Shown here: piece by piece, positions 16,624 through 24,661 of the stretch
Layout: every line of letters starts with the position of its first letter
Numbering within the stretch: position 1 is the stretch's first letter
Origin: Quadrisphaera setariae
Lineage (GTDB): Bacteria; Actinomycetota; Actinomycetes; Actinomycetales; Quadrisphaeraceae
Direction of reading: 5' to 3'
Assembly (NCBI RefSeq): GCF_008041935.1
Contig: NZ_VKAC01000014.1
Location: 29,053-93,052, forward strand
Length of the DNA stretch: 64,000 bases
Position numbers and translations under genes: made by a program
Notes under the pieces: generated by a model
Database searches by the model: none
What the model was told of the DNA's origin: nothing
Seen by the model: only the letters and a program-made list of their open reading frames with translations

Positions 16624-17276
16624 GCGCCACCGCTGACGGTCGCTGCGCCACCGGAGCTGCCGGCGCCGTCGGCTCGGCCACTGCGGACCTCATCGATCAT
16701 GCCGCGCAGCACGCTCTCCTCCACGCGGCCGACCGCTCGTGCTGCCGGACGCCCCTCGGCGTCGAGCACGAGCGTGGAAGGCACGGCCTGCGGCGGGATG
16801 GTGCCGCGCAGCGACAGCAGCGCTTGGCCAGAGCCCGCGTCCAGGACACTGGAGTAGGGGATGGCGAACTCCTTCTCGAAGGTGTTCGCCACCGCTTGAC
16901 CGTCACGGGTGTTCAGCCCGAGGAAGCGCACGTCTGGGGTCTGTGAGGCGACCCGGGCCAGGTCAGGCGCCTCCAGGCGGCACGGCGCGCACGCCGCGTA
17001 CCAGACGTTGATCACTACCACCTGACCGCGCCAGTCGCCGACGTCCACGGTGTCGCCGTGTGTGGTTGTTCCGCTGAGCTGGACCGGTTCGCCCCGCTCG
17101 GCCGCGGGCAGCAGGGTCACGTCACCGTTGCCGGAGACGTAGCCCTGCTGGTTGCCCGAGTCCTGGCCGGGCTGGCCCAGTCCCGAGCAGCCTGCCAGCG
17201 CTGCTGTGGGTGCAGCGAACGCTCCGACTAGAAGCGCCCGACGCGTCAGGGGCCGGCGCGTGCGTCCAGCGCTCAT
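16620..17276 (-). CDS. ResA/TlpA-like thioredoxin lipoprotein for cytochrome c maturation
   Basis: A lipoprotein of 218 residues. The signal has a twin-Arg-like stretch ([10 protein letters not shown]) and lipobox LAGCSG. The thioredoxin core shows WYAACAPC and the cis-Pro [10 protein letters not shown]. It should reduce apocytochrome c on the outer face of the membrane with electrons from CcdA. It is a close relative of the lipoprotein at 4324-5154, sharing [15 protein letters not shown] and the SGSGQALL-LRG stretch. It overlaps lspA copy 2 by 4 bp, so substrate and processing enzyme are translationally coupled. Confidence 0.93.
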   Translation of the reverse strand: MSAGRTRRPLTRRALLVGAFAAPTAALAGCSGLGQPGQDSGNQQGYVSGNGDVTLLPAAERGEPVQLSGTTTHGDTVDVGDWRGQVVVINVWYAACAPCRLEAPDLARVASQTPDVRFLGLNTRDGQAVANTFEKEFAIPYSSVLDAGSGQALLSLRGTIPPQAVPSTLVLDAEGRPAARAVGRVEESVLRGMIDEVRSGRADGAGSSGGAATVSGGA

Positions 17277-17797
17277 GCCTGTGCGCCTCTGTCGTCACCG
17301 TCGCTGGCACCGCCGTGGCGAAGGGAGCTCAACACCAGCAGGCCCGCTCCGACGACGATGGCGGTGTCTGCGAGGTTGAAGGTCGGAAACCAGCCGCTGT
17401 GCAGATAGTCGGTGACGACCCCGTCACGGCCGCGGTCCACCACGTTGGCCACTGCGCCCCCCAGGACCAGGGCGAGTGCGCCGAGGCGTCCTCGGTCAGG
17501 GGTCGCTGCGGTGCGCCAGGCGAACACTGCGACGGCCACAGTGATGAGCGCGGTGACGGCCAGGACGATCCCAGCCGGAGCGCTCGCCCCCACGGAGAAG
17601 GCCACCCCGGGGTTGTAGGCCAGGCGCAGGTCCACCGGCCCCAGCGGAACCACCCGGCCTTGCAGCGCGCTCTGCGCCCACGCCTTGGCGCTCAGGTCAA
17701 CAGCGACGACCGATGCTGCGATGGTTCCCGCCACGACCCGCCGCAGGAATGCCGCGCTGGTCCGAGCAGAGCCGCCGGCCGAAGTGTCGACGCTCAT
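17273..17797 (-). CDS. lspA: Signal peptidase II, copy 2
   Basis: A protein of about 174 residues with the LspA core: [12 protein letters not shown] in span 1, [31 protein letters not shown] with the first catalytic Asp, and [11 protein letters not shown] with the second. It is clearly divergent from copy 1 at 12567-13115, so the pair is not a recent duplication. It is the first gene of the tlpA-ccdA-resB-ccsB series. The start could be ATG 17797 or GTG 17803; no strong ribosome site distinguishes them. Confidence 0.93.
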   Translation of the reverse strand: MSVDTSAGGSARTSAAFLRRVVAGTIAASVVAVDLSAKAWAQSALQGRVVPLGPVDLRLAYNPGVAFSVGASAPAGIVLAVTALITVAVAVFAWRTAATPDRGRLGALALVLGGAVANVVDRGRDGVVTDYLHSGWFPTFNLADTAIVVGAGLLVLSSLRHGGASDGDDRGAQA

Positions 17798-17872
17798 CAC
17801 CACGCTCGCTGCCGGCGCTGACCGGTCAGACGGCGGGGCGTCACGCGCCCAGCACCACTGCTGAGCGCTGTC

Positions 17873-18277
17873 TCACTCACCGGGCTGCCCGAGCCCAGCA
17901 GGGACCAGTGCGCAGCTCTCGGGCGCCGAGTCCGCGTAGGAGGGGCACAGCGCCACGGCGTTCCCCGTCGCCTGCAGGAGGGCCTCAGCAGCGATCAGCA
18001 GGTCCATCAACTCAGGGCGAGTCAGGTGGTACACCGAGGCCCGCCCTTGTGGACGGAAGTCCACCAGGCCGCACTCACGAAGGCACGCCAGGTGGTTGGA
18101 CACCGTGGACTGTCCCAGTCCTAGTGCTGTGGACAGGTCCACCACGCGCGCTTCCCCGCGAGCCAGCTCACGCACCAACGACAGGCGTGTGGGGTCTCCG
18201 AGCCCCCGGAAGAGCGCGGCAGCCGGAGCCAGCACTGCACGGTCCGTCCCATGACCAGGCGTGGCTATCATCTGCAT
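17873..18277 (-). CDS. ArsR-family metal-responsive repressor (CadC/CmtR-like)
   Basis: A winged-helix protein of 134 residues. The recognition region is GLGQSTVSNHLACLRECGLV; its Cys pair falls where CmtR has its metal Cys, and two more Cys lie in the C-terminal region (ALCPSYAD, ESCALV). It is divergently transcribed from the cadD-like gene, 74 bp between starts, so it is the likely repressor of that transporter, and possibly of the lspA-tlpA-ccdA operon downstream on its own strand. The intergenic region has AT-rich partial dyads (TGCATGCA, ACATGT near 18273-18295). Confidence 0.87.
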   Translation of the reverse strand: MQMIATPGHGTDRAVLAPAAALFRGLGDPTRLSLVRELARGEARVVDLSTALGLGQSTVSNHLACLRECGLVDFRPQGRASVYHLTRPELMDLLIAAEALLQATGNAVALCPSYADSAPESCALVPAGLGQPGE

Positions 18278-18350
18278 GCACTGATGTTACATGTACTGCT
18301 TGATGACTCGGCGGGCAGCAACATCACCTTGATCATCGAAAGGTACGTCT

Positions 18351-18956
18351 ATGACCCTCGCCGTCTCCGCCTTGCAGGCCGTCGGGTTGTTCCTGGTGAC
18401 CAACATCGACGACATCATCGTGCTGTCACTCTTCTTCGCCCGCGGCGCTGGAGCCCCGGGCACCACGTTCAAGATCACAGTTGGTCAGTACCTCGGCTTC
18501 GGCGCCATCTTGGTGACCTCCATCCTCATCGCTCTTGGCGCCGGCGCCTTCCTGCCCGAAGGAGTCATTCCCTACTTCGGGCTCATCCCGCTGCTCATCG
18601 GCCTGCGCGCCGCCTGGCAGGCCTGGCGCAACCGTGACGACGACGATGATGATGATGACGACGACCCCGGCAGGGCCGTGGCCATCTGGAGCGTGGCCGC
18701 TGTCACCTTCGCCAACGGCGGGGACAACATCGGCGTCTACGTCCCGGTCTTCTTGGCCGTCGGCCCGGCCGCGATCACCGCCTACGTGGTGGTCTTCCTC
18801 GCCCTGGTCGCCGTGCTGGTCCTGGCCGCCCGCTACATCGCCACCCGCCGACCGATCGCCGAGGTCCTCGAGCGGTGGGAGCACATCCTGTTCCCGCTCG
18901 TGCTGATCGTTCTCGGCGTGGTGATCCTGGTCGAAGGTGGCGCTTTCGGCCTTTGA
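18351..18956 (+). CDS. CadD-family cadmium resistance transporter
   Basis: A membrane protein of 201 residues of the CadD / cadmium-resistance transporter family (LysE superfamily-like). The N-terminal TNIDDI and the central FANGGDNIGVYVP motifs are family signatures. It has about five spans. Between spans 3 and 4 lies an uninterrupted run of ten Asp codons (18636-18665 region), an unusual acidic loop that could bind divalent metal or be simple-repeat expansion. The neighbouring ArsR-type repressor supports metal-inducible expression. The exact substrate (Cd) is from family knowledge. Confidence 0.9.
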   Translation: MTLAVSALQAVGLFLVTNIDDIIVLSLFFARGAGAPGTTFKITVGQYLGFGAILVTSILIALGAGAFLPEGVIPYFGLIPLLIGLRAAWQAWRNRDDDDDDDDDDPGRAVAIWSVAAVTFANGGDNIGVYVPVFLAVGPAAITAYVVVFLALVAVLVLAARYIATRRPIAEVLERWEHILFPLVLIVLGVVILVEGGAFGL

Positions 18957-19092
18957 GCACGCGAGCAGCGGTAGGGCGCACCCGCCCTTGACGCTGGCCT
19001 GGCAGCTGCAGGCGGTCGGACAGGGATCGGCGCGCGGTCGCTGCACCCTGCGAGCACACCGATCGATCATGCAGCGCGCGCACCTCGTTCAG

Positions 19093-19111
19093 CCCTCAGT
19101 CCACCTGAGGG
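19093..19111 (+). terminator. Short hairpin between cadD-like gene and uppP
   Basis: Perfect 7-bp stem CCCTCAG / CTGAGGG with a 5-nt loop, 136 bp after the cadD-like stop and 62 bp before uppP. No U-tract follows, so termination is only a possibility. Confidence 0.35.
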
Positions 19112-19172
19112 CGGCTAGCCATGCGCTCGCATCCATTGCAGCGCCAGTCCGTCCACGAGAGGAGCACCTCAG

Positions 19173-20009
19173 GTGCAGTGGTGGCACGCCGTCCTGTTGG
19201 GAGCTGTGGAAGGGGTCACCGAGTTCCTTCCGGTCTCCTCTACCGGGCACTTGACAATCCTGGAGAAGCTGCTGGGCTACAGGGTCAACGATCCCGACGT
19301 CACCGCCTTCACCGTCATCATCCAGATCGGCGCGGTGCTGGCGACGTTGCTGTACCTGCGCCGCGACCTCATCCGCCTCATCGCTGCTGTTCTGGACGGG
19401 CTGCGCCACTCCCAGGCCCGCCACAACGCCGACTGGCGGATGGCGGTCGGCGTCATCGTCGGCTCCCTGCCCATCGGGATCGTCGGGTTCCTCTTCTCCG
19501 ACCTCATCGAGACCACCCTGCGCAGCCTGTGGGTGGTGGGCATCGCGCTCATCGGGTGGAGCGTCGTCATGCTCTACGCCGACCGCACCGCCAGCCAGAA
19601 CAAGCCCGAGAGCGCGGTGACCTGGCGCGACACCCTCGCCATCGGCCTGGTGCAGTGCCTGGCGCTGGTCCCGGGCGTCTCCCGCTCGGGCGCCACCATG
19701 TCGATCGGCCTGCTTCGCGGCCTGGACCGCGTCACCGTCACCCGGCTGTCCTTCTTCCTGTCCATCCCCGCGCTGGCCGCGGCCAGCGTCTACCAGAGCG
19801 TCAGCGCCGCGCCGCAGATCTCCAGCGGCATCGGCTGGGGCCCAACGCTGCTGGCCACCCTCGTCAGCTTCGTGGTCGCCTACCTCACCGTGGACTGGCT
19901 ACTGAAGTTCATCGCCCGCCACAGCTACTCGCTGTTCATCGCCTACCGCATCATTGCGGGATCGCTGGTCCTAGCCCTGGTGGGCACCGGCGTGGTGGCC
20001 GCCACGTGA
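19173..20009 (+). CDS. uppP: Undecaprenyl-diphosphatase UppP/BacA
   Basis: A polytopic protein of 278 residues that dephosphorylates undecaprenyl pyrophosphate to recycle the cell-wall lipid carrier. Signature motifs are EGVTEFLPVSSTGHL near the N-terminus and the phosphate-binding PGVSRSGAT near residue 165. It starts at GTG 19173 with GAGAGGAG upstream. Length is typical. It sits among lipoprotein and cell-envelope genes; as actinobacteria often have several uppP copies, this may be an accessory one. Confidence 0.95.
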   Translation: MQWWHAVLLGAVEGVTEFLPVSSTGHLTILEKLLGYRVNDPDVTAFTVIIQIGAVLATLLYLRRDLIRLIAAVLDGLRHSQARHNADWRMAVGVIVGSLPIGIVGFLFSDLIETTLRSLWVVGIALIGWSVVMLYADRTASQNKPESAVTWRDTLAIGLVQCLALVPGVSRSGATMSIGLLRGLDRVTVTRLSFFLSIPALAAASVYQSVSAAPQISSGIGWGPTLLATLVSFVVAYLTVDWLLKFIARHSYSLFIAYRIIAGSLVLALVGTGVVAAT

Positions 20010-20196
20010 AGCGGGACACCCGAGGACGGCGCAACCTGCCACGACGATCACCGCTCAGCGCTGATGCGAGGGGCTGCGGTCAAGGACGGGCCCCGCGCGA
20101 CCACCGCGGGCACGCTCGCCCACGGGCTGCAGCGGCGTGCATGCAAGACGTCCGTGACGGCCAGGGTGCCGTGCGCATCAGGAACTGACGCCCGCC

Positions 20197-22197
20197 GTGG
20201 AGATCACTCGGCTGGGATCCCGGGATCGATCCCGGCTGGTCCCTCACGGCGCATCACTGACGATCACGCCGTGGGACCACGAGATGGCACACCGACGGGC
20301 CCTGCTCGGGTGGGCGTCCAGCAAGCGAAAGGGTGACGACATCAACGTCTTGCGACGACACGGCGCGCGTGGCTCGAGGACACGCTGGAGTGGTCCGGCC
20401 GGTGACCGTGTCGGGGGTCCTGTTGCCGGTCTCGTCCGTGCTTTTGGGTGGACGTCGGCACCGTTATGGTCGGCAACATCGCTGCTCACGGGTGTCTTGG
20501 TGTGGTTCTTGTCCGCCCCCCCGCGCTCGTGGTGGTGGTGCCTGCCTGCGGGGTCACTGCTGGTGGTGATGGGGCTGGACGGTCTGCGGGGCCGAAGTCG
20601 CGCATGGAGCTGTTGGGTTGCTGGATGGCTGTGGGCGACGGCGTCGCTGTGGTGGTTGACCGAGATCACGGTGATCGGGTACGTCGCAGCCAGCGTTGTC
20701 ATCGGCAGCCTGCTCACCCTTGCGCTGCGGTTGGCGGCCCCTCCGGGGCGACTGCCCCGCCCCGCCAGCCGGTCCACCACTGGCCCTGGGCGGCGTGTGC
20801 CCCTCGGGGGAACTGGCCGGACAACCGCGGCAGATCTGGTGCGCGACTACGGGGCCTTACCTGCCTGCATGGCCCTGCTGGAGATGGTGCTGGCGCGCTT
20901 TCCGCTGCAGGGGTTCCCCCTGCCGGCCCTGTCGCTGGGGCAGGCCTCAGGCCCGTTCGCGGTGGCCGCTGCGTGGGGTGGGGCACCGTTGGTGACCTTG
21001 GTGTCGGTGGCCAGCGGTGTCGCACTGGCTCGTGTGCTGCAGACGGGGTGGGCCGAGCGGGCGGGCCATCGAGCAGTCCGCGTCAGCCCAGCGCCCGCCA
21101 GGACGCGAGACCATCACCGCACCGGTGGTCGCTGGCTCCTGTCAGCGGGGAAGCGGTCACTGCCGTCCTTGGCGGTTCTCGCAGCTGCAGCCTTGGTGCT
21201 GGCAACACCGATCGCGCTGGGCGCGCAGGTGCACTCCCAGAGCAACGGGCAGCTGCACCTGTCCCTGGTCCAAGGCGGTGGGCCGCGTGGACTGCGAGCT
21301 GTCTTCAGCGATCCGAACCAGGTGACGCAGCGTCACCTGGTCTTGGCGGAGGACTTGGGCGACGACATCGCGACCGGGAAGGTACCGCCGGTGGACCTGG
21401 TGCTGCTGCCGGAGAACGTCTTGAGCGTGTCCGGTCCGGTCGCCAGCGCACCGCAACAGCGTCGTGTCGCCGCCCTGGCCGAGCGCCTGCGCGCTGCGGT
21501 GGTGGTGGGGGTGGTGGAGACGGCTTCGACCACCTTCCGCAATGCAGCAGTGCTGTGGGACGGCGAAGGGCGCATCGTGGGGCGCTACGAGAAGGAGCAC
21601 CGGGTTCCCTTCGGTGAGTACCTGCCTGCGAGGGCTCTGCTGTCGCGCATCTCCTCAGCCGGGACCCTGGTGCCACGCGATGCGCTGGTCGGGGTGGGAA
21701 CAGCCGCCCTGGACGTCCCTACCGCACGAGGAACGGTCCGGCTCGGCACGGTGATCTCATATGAGGGGTTCTTCGCCGACCGGGTACGAGAGGCGGTGCA
21801 GGCGGGAGGCCAGGCGATCCTGGTGCCCACCAACGCTGCGTCCTACTCCTACGATGTCGTCCCTGCGCTGCAGCTCGCAGCCGCCCAGCTACGGGCCCGG
21901 GAAAGCCATCGCACGGTGGTGCAGAGCGCCCCCACCGGGTACAGCGCGATCGTCGACGCTGACGGCCAGATCGTCCAGACCAGCGATCTGGGTAGAGCGC
22001 AGGTGCTGACGGCCACGGTGGATCTGCACGAGGGTCAGACGCCCTACATCCGCTGGGCTGACCTACCGGTGTTCGCCTTCTGCCTGATGGTCATGGTCAT
22101 GGTCAGCCTGAGAGTCCGCCTGCGGGATTCCCGCTCTGCACCCCCAGCTGGCAATCCGAACGGCGAAAGCTCTCACGGACAGCATCAGACACTTTGA
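20197..22197 (+). CDS. lnt: Apolipoprotein N-acyltransferase-like protein (Lnt)
   Basis: A membrane-bound nitrilase-fold protein that would N-acylate the Cys of mature lipoproteins. After several N-terminal spans the nitrilase domain shows the catalytic Glu (LLPENVLS) and Lys (YEKEHRVPFGEYLP). At the third catalytic position, where Escherichia coli has ICYE (Cys387), this protein reads VISYEGFF, so the nucleophilic Cys is replaced by Ser. That suggests altered or absent thioester chemistry, or a clade-specific variant. The start is uncertain: codon 1 at 20197 or ATG 20284. It fits functionally with the lspA genes and lipoproteins to its left. Confidence 0.85.
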   Translation: MEITRLGSRDRSRLVPHGASLTITPWDHEMAHRRALLGWASSKRKGDDINVLRRHGARGSRTRWSGPAGDRVGGPVAGLVRAFGWTSAPLWSATSLLTGVLVWFLSAPPRSWWWCLPAGSLLVVMGLDGLRGRSRAWSCWVAGWLWATASLWWLTEITVIGYVAASVVIGSLLTLALRLAAPPGRLPRPASRSTTGPGRRVPLGGTGRTTAADLVRDYGALPACMALLEMVLARFPLQGFPLPALSLGQASGPFAVAAAWGGAPLVTLVSVASGVALARVLQTGWAERAGHRAVRVSPAPARTRDHHRTGGRWLLSAGKRSLPSLAVLAAAALVLATPIALGAQVHSQSNGQLHLSLVQGGGPRGLRAVFSDPNQVTQRHLVLAEDLGDDIATGKVPPVDLVLLPENVLSVSGPVASAPQQRRVAALAERLRAAVVVGVVETASTTFRNAAVLWDGEGRIVGRYEKEHRVPFGEYLPARALLSRISSAGTLVPRDALVGVGTAALDVPTARGTVRLGTVISYEGFFADRVREAVQAGGQAILVPTNAASYSYDVVPALQLAAAQLRARESHRTVVQSAPTGYSAIVDADGQIVQTSDLGRAQVLTATVDLHEGQTPYIRWADLPVFAFCLMVMVMVSLRVRLRDSRSAPPAGNPNGESSHGQHQTL

Positions 22198-22835
22198 TCG
22201 CTCTACTGCCGTCGCTGCGAGAGGCCGGCGAAAGAGTGATTGGTCAGCTCGATCCGCTGCGCTGCGTCCCGCGCCGGTACGTTTCGCGAGTGCCCGCTCC
22301 GGTCATGGCCCGTCTGCGCGAGCAGACGTGCGCGCAGCGACGACGCAGTCGCTGTGGGGCAGGTGGGTATCTGCTTGCCCTGACTGCGCTGATGGTCGTC
22401 GGCCTGTTGAACCTGCCGTTGTCGGAGCCCTTGAACAGAGCTATCAGCTCCGGCTACGCGTTGATCGGCTTTGGAGGCACTGAAGCAGTCGCGGCCGGCG
22501 ACACTGCATCCTCACCGCAGCCGAACATGCTCAAAGCTGGTGGCTCCTTCACCAACGCACCCGATCCGGCTTCCTCGGCCTCCTTGGTGCAGGCACCCCT
22601 GACGACCTTCGAGGAACCGACCGCTGATGCGTGGGGAGCCGCAGCAGCCGCCTCGTCCTCTGAGGTCACCGAGCCCTCCTCGAAGTACACCTGCGTCGAC
22701 CACCGCTGCGTCGGCCTCGACACCCGAACCGCCGATGTGTCCCTGGTCTACCCATCGACTCTGACCACGCCAGCTCCCGGCGCTACAACTTCGTTGCTGC
22801 TGGTCGACCTCGTCACCGACGTCTTTCCTGACTGA
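22194..22835 (+). CDS. Hypothetical single-span secreted protein
   Basis: Translationally linked to the Lnt-like gene: a TTG at 22194 overlaps its stop, though GTG 22290 or ATG 22305 are also possible starts. A basic N-terminus (about 60 residues) leads to one membrane span (GGYLLALTALMVVGLLNLPL), then an extracytoplasmic Ser/Ala/Thr-rich region with a short Cys pair segment (YTCVDHRCVGLD). No family is recognised. It resembles exported linker-rich proteins of actinobacteria; a role with the Lnt-like protein is guesswork. Confidence 0.55.
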   Translation: MIALLPSLREAGERVIGQLDPLRCVPRRYVSRVPAPVMARLREQTCAQRRRSRCGAGGYLLALTALMVVGLLNLPLSEPLNRAISSGYALIGFGGTEAVAAGDTASSPQPNMLKAGGSFTNAPDPASSASLVQAPLTTFEEPTADAWGAAAAASSSEVTEPSSKYTCVDHRCVGLDTRTADVSLVYPSTLTTPAPGATTSLLLVDLVTDVFPD

Positions 22836-23333
22836 GCTGCCGCGCCGGGATGTCCAACCCCGCCGGGAACTGACAGGCAGCGACTCATTGGATGCGGTGT
22901 CACACAAGGCCGCCCAGCGAGGCCGCTGGGAGGGCCGTCGCTGACACGCCTGGGGCAGGTCAGCGTGACGGAGCCGGCAGGTAGCGCTCTGCTGTCGAGC
23001 AGCCGCACCTGTTCGCAACGACGCCAGCCTGTGGTTGTTCACCGCGGGCCGTCCTAGGGCTGTCTCGCGACTGTCCCGCGCTCAGCCTGGGAAGAACCGT
23101 GCACGGCCGTCCGCACTCCCGAATGACGGCTGTGCGGGCGGGCACCAGCGGTGACACCACCTCCTGCAGGCCGCTCACTAGTTGACCGCGACGTCCCCGG
23201 TGAGCACTTCATCAGCACCGCCTGACCGACCCGCCGGTGACGGCGTCCCCGGTCGGTCTCGGCCCCCCACCACGACCCACGCCCGCGCTCATGGCGATCT
23301 TCGTCGCCGTAGCCGGGCTCGAAGGGAGCACCC
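22836..23333. other. Intergenic region with hairpin 22913-22930
   Basis: About 500 bp without a convincing gene. A CCCAGCG / CGCTGGG stem with a 4-nt loop at 22913-22930, about 80 bp past the preceding stop, may terminate the lnt transcript. The right part should hold the acyltransferase promoter. Confidence 0.5.
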
Positions 23334-24530
23334 ATGCCTCAGACAGCTCCACCTGTGCAAGGCCAGCCAGCGACCAGGCACCGCAGCGCCTTTCGTCCCG
23401 ACATCGAGGGCATGCGCGCTCTGGCGCTCGGGCTGGTGCTGCTCTACCAAGCCGGAGTGCCCGGGATCGCCGGCGGGCGGCTCGGTGTCGATGTCTTCTT
23501 CGTGATCTCCGGATTTCTGATCACCGGACTGTTGGTGCGGGAGGTTGAAACCTCCGGTCGGGTGGACCTGGCGCGCTTCTACGCCCGCCGGGCGCGGCGC
23601 ATCCTTCCCAGCGCCGTGAGCGTCACCATCGCGGTCCTGCTCATCGTCGCCGTGGTCGCCCCGGCGACCTTGGCGCGCGTCGGCGTCGACGCAGTCGCGG
23701 CGAGCCTGCAGGCCGCCAACTGGCGCTACGTCCTAGCCGACGTGGCAGGTCTGAACCCGATCGGGGTGGGCAGTCCGCTGCTGCACTACTGGTCGTTGGC
23801 CGTTGAGGAGCAGTTCTACCTGGCCTGGCCGCCGCTGGTGATGCTGACCGCCTGGCTAGCTCACAAGCGCGGGGGCTCGGTGCGCCGTTGGCTGGCCGTG
23901 GTCGCTGGTGGACTGGCGCTGGTCTCCCTCAGCACCTCCATCATCCTGACGCCCCTGTCGGGAACCGTGGCCTACCTGTCCACGCCGACGCGCGCCTGGC
24001 AGCTGGCCGCCGGTGCGCTCCTGGCGCTTGCCGTCCCGGCTGTGCACGAGCTCATCCACAGATCCTGGTGGCCGGCCGCTGCGGCATGCGCGAGCACCAC
24101 CGGCCTGCTGCTGATCGCGACGAGTGCTCAATGGACAGGCACGGTGGACTACCCAGGGTCAGCTGCCATCATCCCCACCTTGGGTGCCGTCGCCCTCATC
24201 GCCGGCGGCGCAGGAGCGCCAGGTCTGGCGCAGCGCATCCTGTCCTGGGCGCCCGTGCAAGCAGCCGGTCGACTGTCGTACGTGTGGTACCTCTGGCACC
24301 TGCCCGTGATCTACGTCGCCGAGGATGTAGGCATCCAGGGCTGGCCGCTGCTACTGACCCTGGAGATCGTGGTGGCCGGTTCGCTGGCATGGGTCACAGC
24401 TGTGGTGATCGAGCGACCGTGCCGCTTCGCGCCAGCATGGAGCACCAGCTCGCGCCGAGGACTCCTGCTAGGGGCCTGCTTCACCGGTGCAGGAGTGCTC
24501 GCTGGCGCCCTGGCCATCGCCGCCGCGTGA
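23334..24530 (+). CDS. Acyltransferase-3 family membrane protein (OafA-like)
   Basis: A polytopic protein of 398 residues of the acyltransferase 3 family, which transfers acetyl or other acyl groups to sugars of envelope polymers. It has FRPDIEGMRALAL at the N-terminus, GVDVFFVISGFLITG, HYWSLAVEEQFYLAWPP near residue 150 and YVWYLWHLP near residue 325. The first conserved motif normally ends in YHAG with a catalytic His; here it is YQAGVPG, with Gln instead. It lacks the C-terminal SGNH domain found in longer relatives. ATG 23334 follows GAAGGGAG. Activity is therefore uncertain though the fold is clear. Confidence 0.9.
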   Translation: MPQTAPPVQGQPATRHRSAFRPDIEGMRALALGLVLLYQAGVPGIAGGRLGVDVFFVISGFLITGLLVREVETSGRVDLARFYARRARRILPSAVSVTIAVLLIVAVVAPATLARVGVDAVAASLQAANWRYVLADVAGLNPIGVGSPLLHYWSLAVEEQFYLAWPPLVMLTAWLAHKRGGSVRRWLAVVAGGLALVSLSTSIILTPLSGTVAYLSTPTRAWQLAAGALLALAVPAVHELIHRSWWPAAAACASTTGLLLIATSAQWTGTVDYPGSAAIIPTLGAVALIAGGAGAPGLAQRILSWAPVQAAGRLSYVWYLWHLPVIYVAEDVGIQGWPLLLTLEIVVAGSLAWVTAVVIERPCRFAPAWSTSSRRGLLLGACFTGAGVLAGALAIAAA

Positions 24531-24661
24531 GGTCGACGCGTGCGCTGCAAGCGACGAGGCGGAGAAAGCACCGTGGCTGTGCCGCGGGCGGGGGCAGGCG
24601 GGGGGCGGGTGGGCGTTGTCGGCTCGAGGGCCCTCACGGGAGGGCGGTGCGCCGGCCTGGC

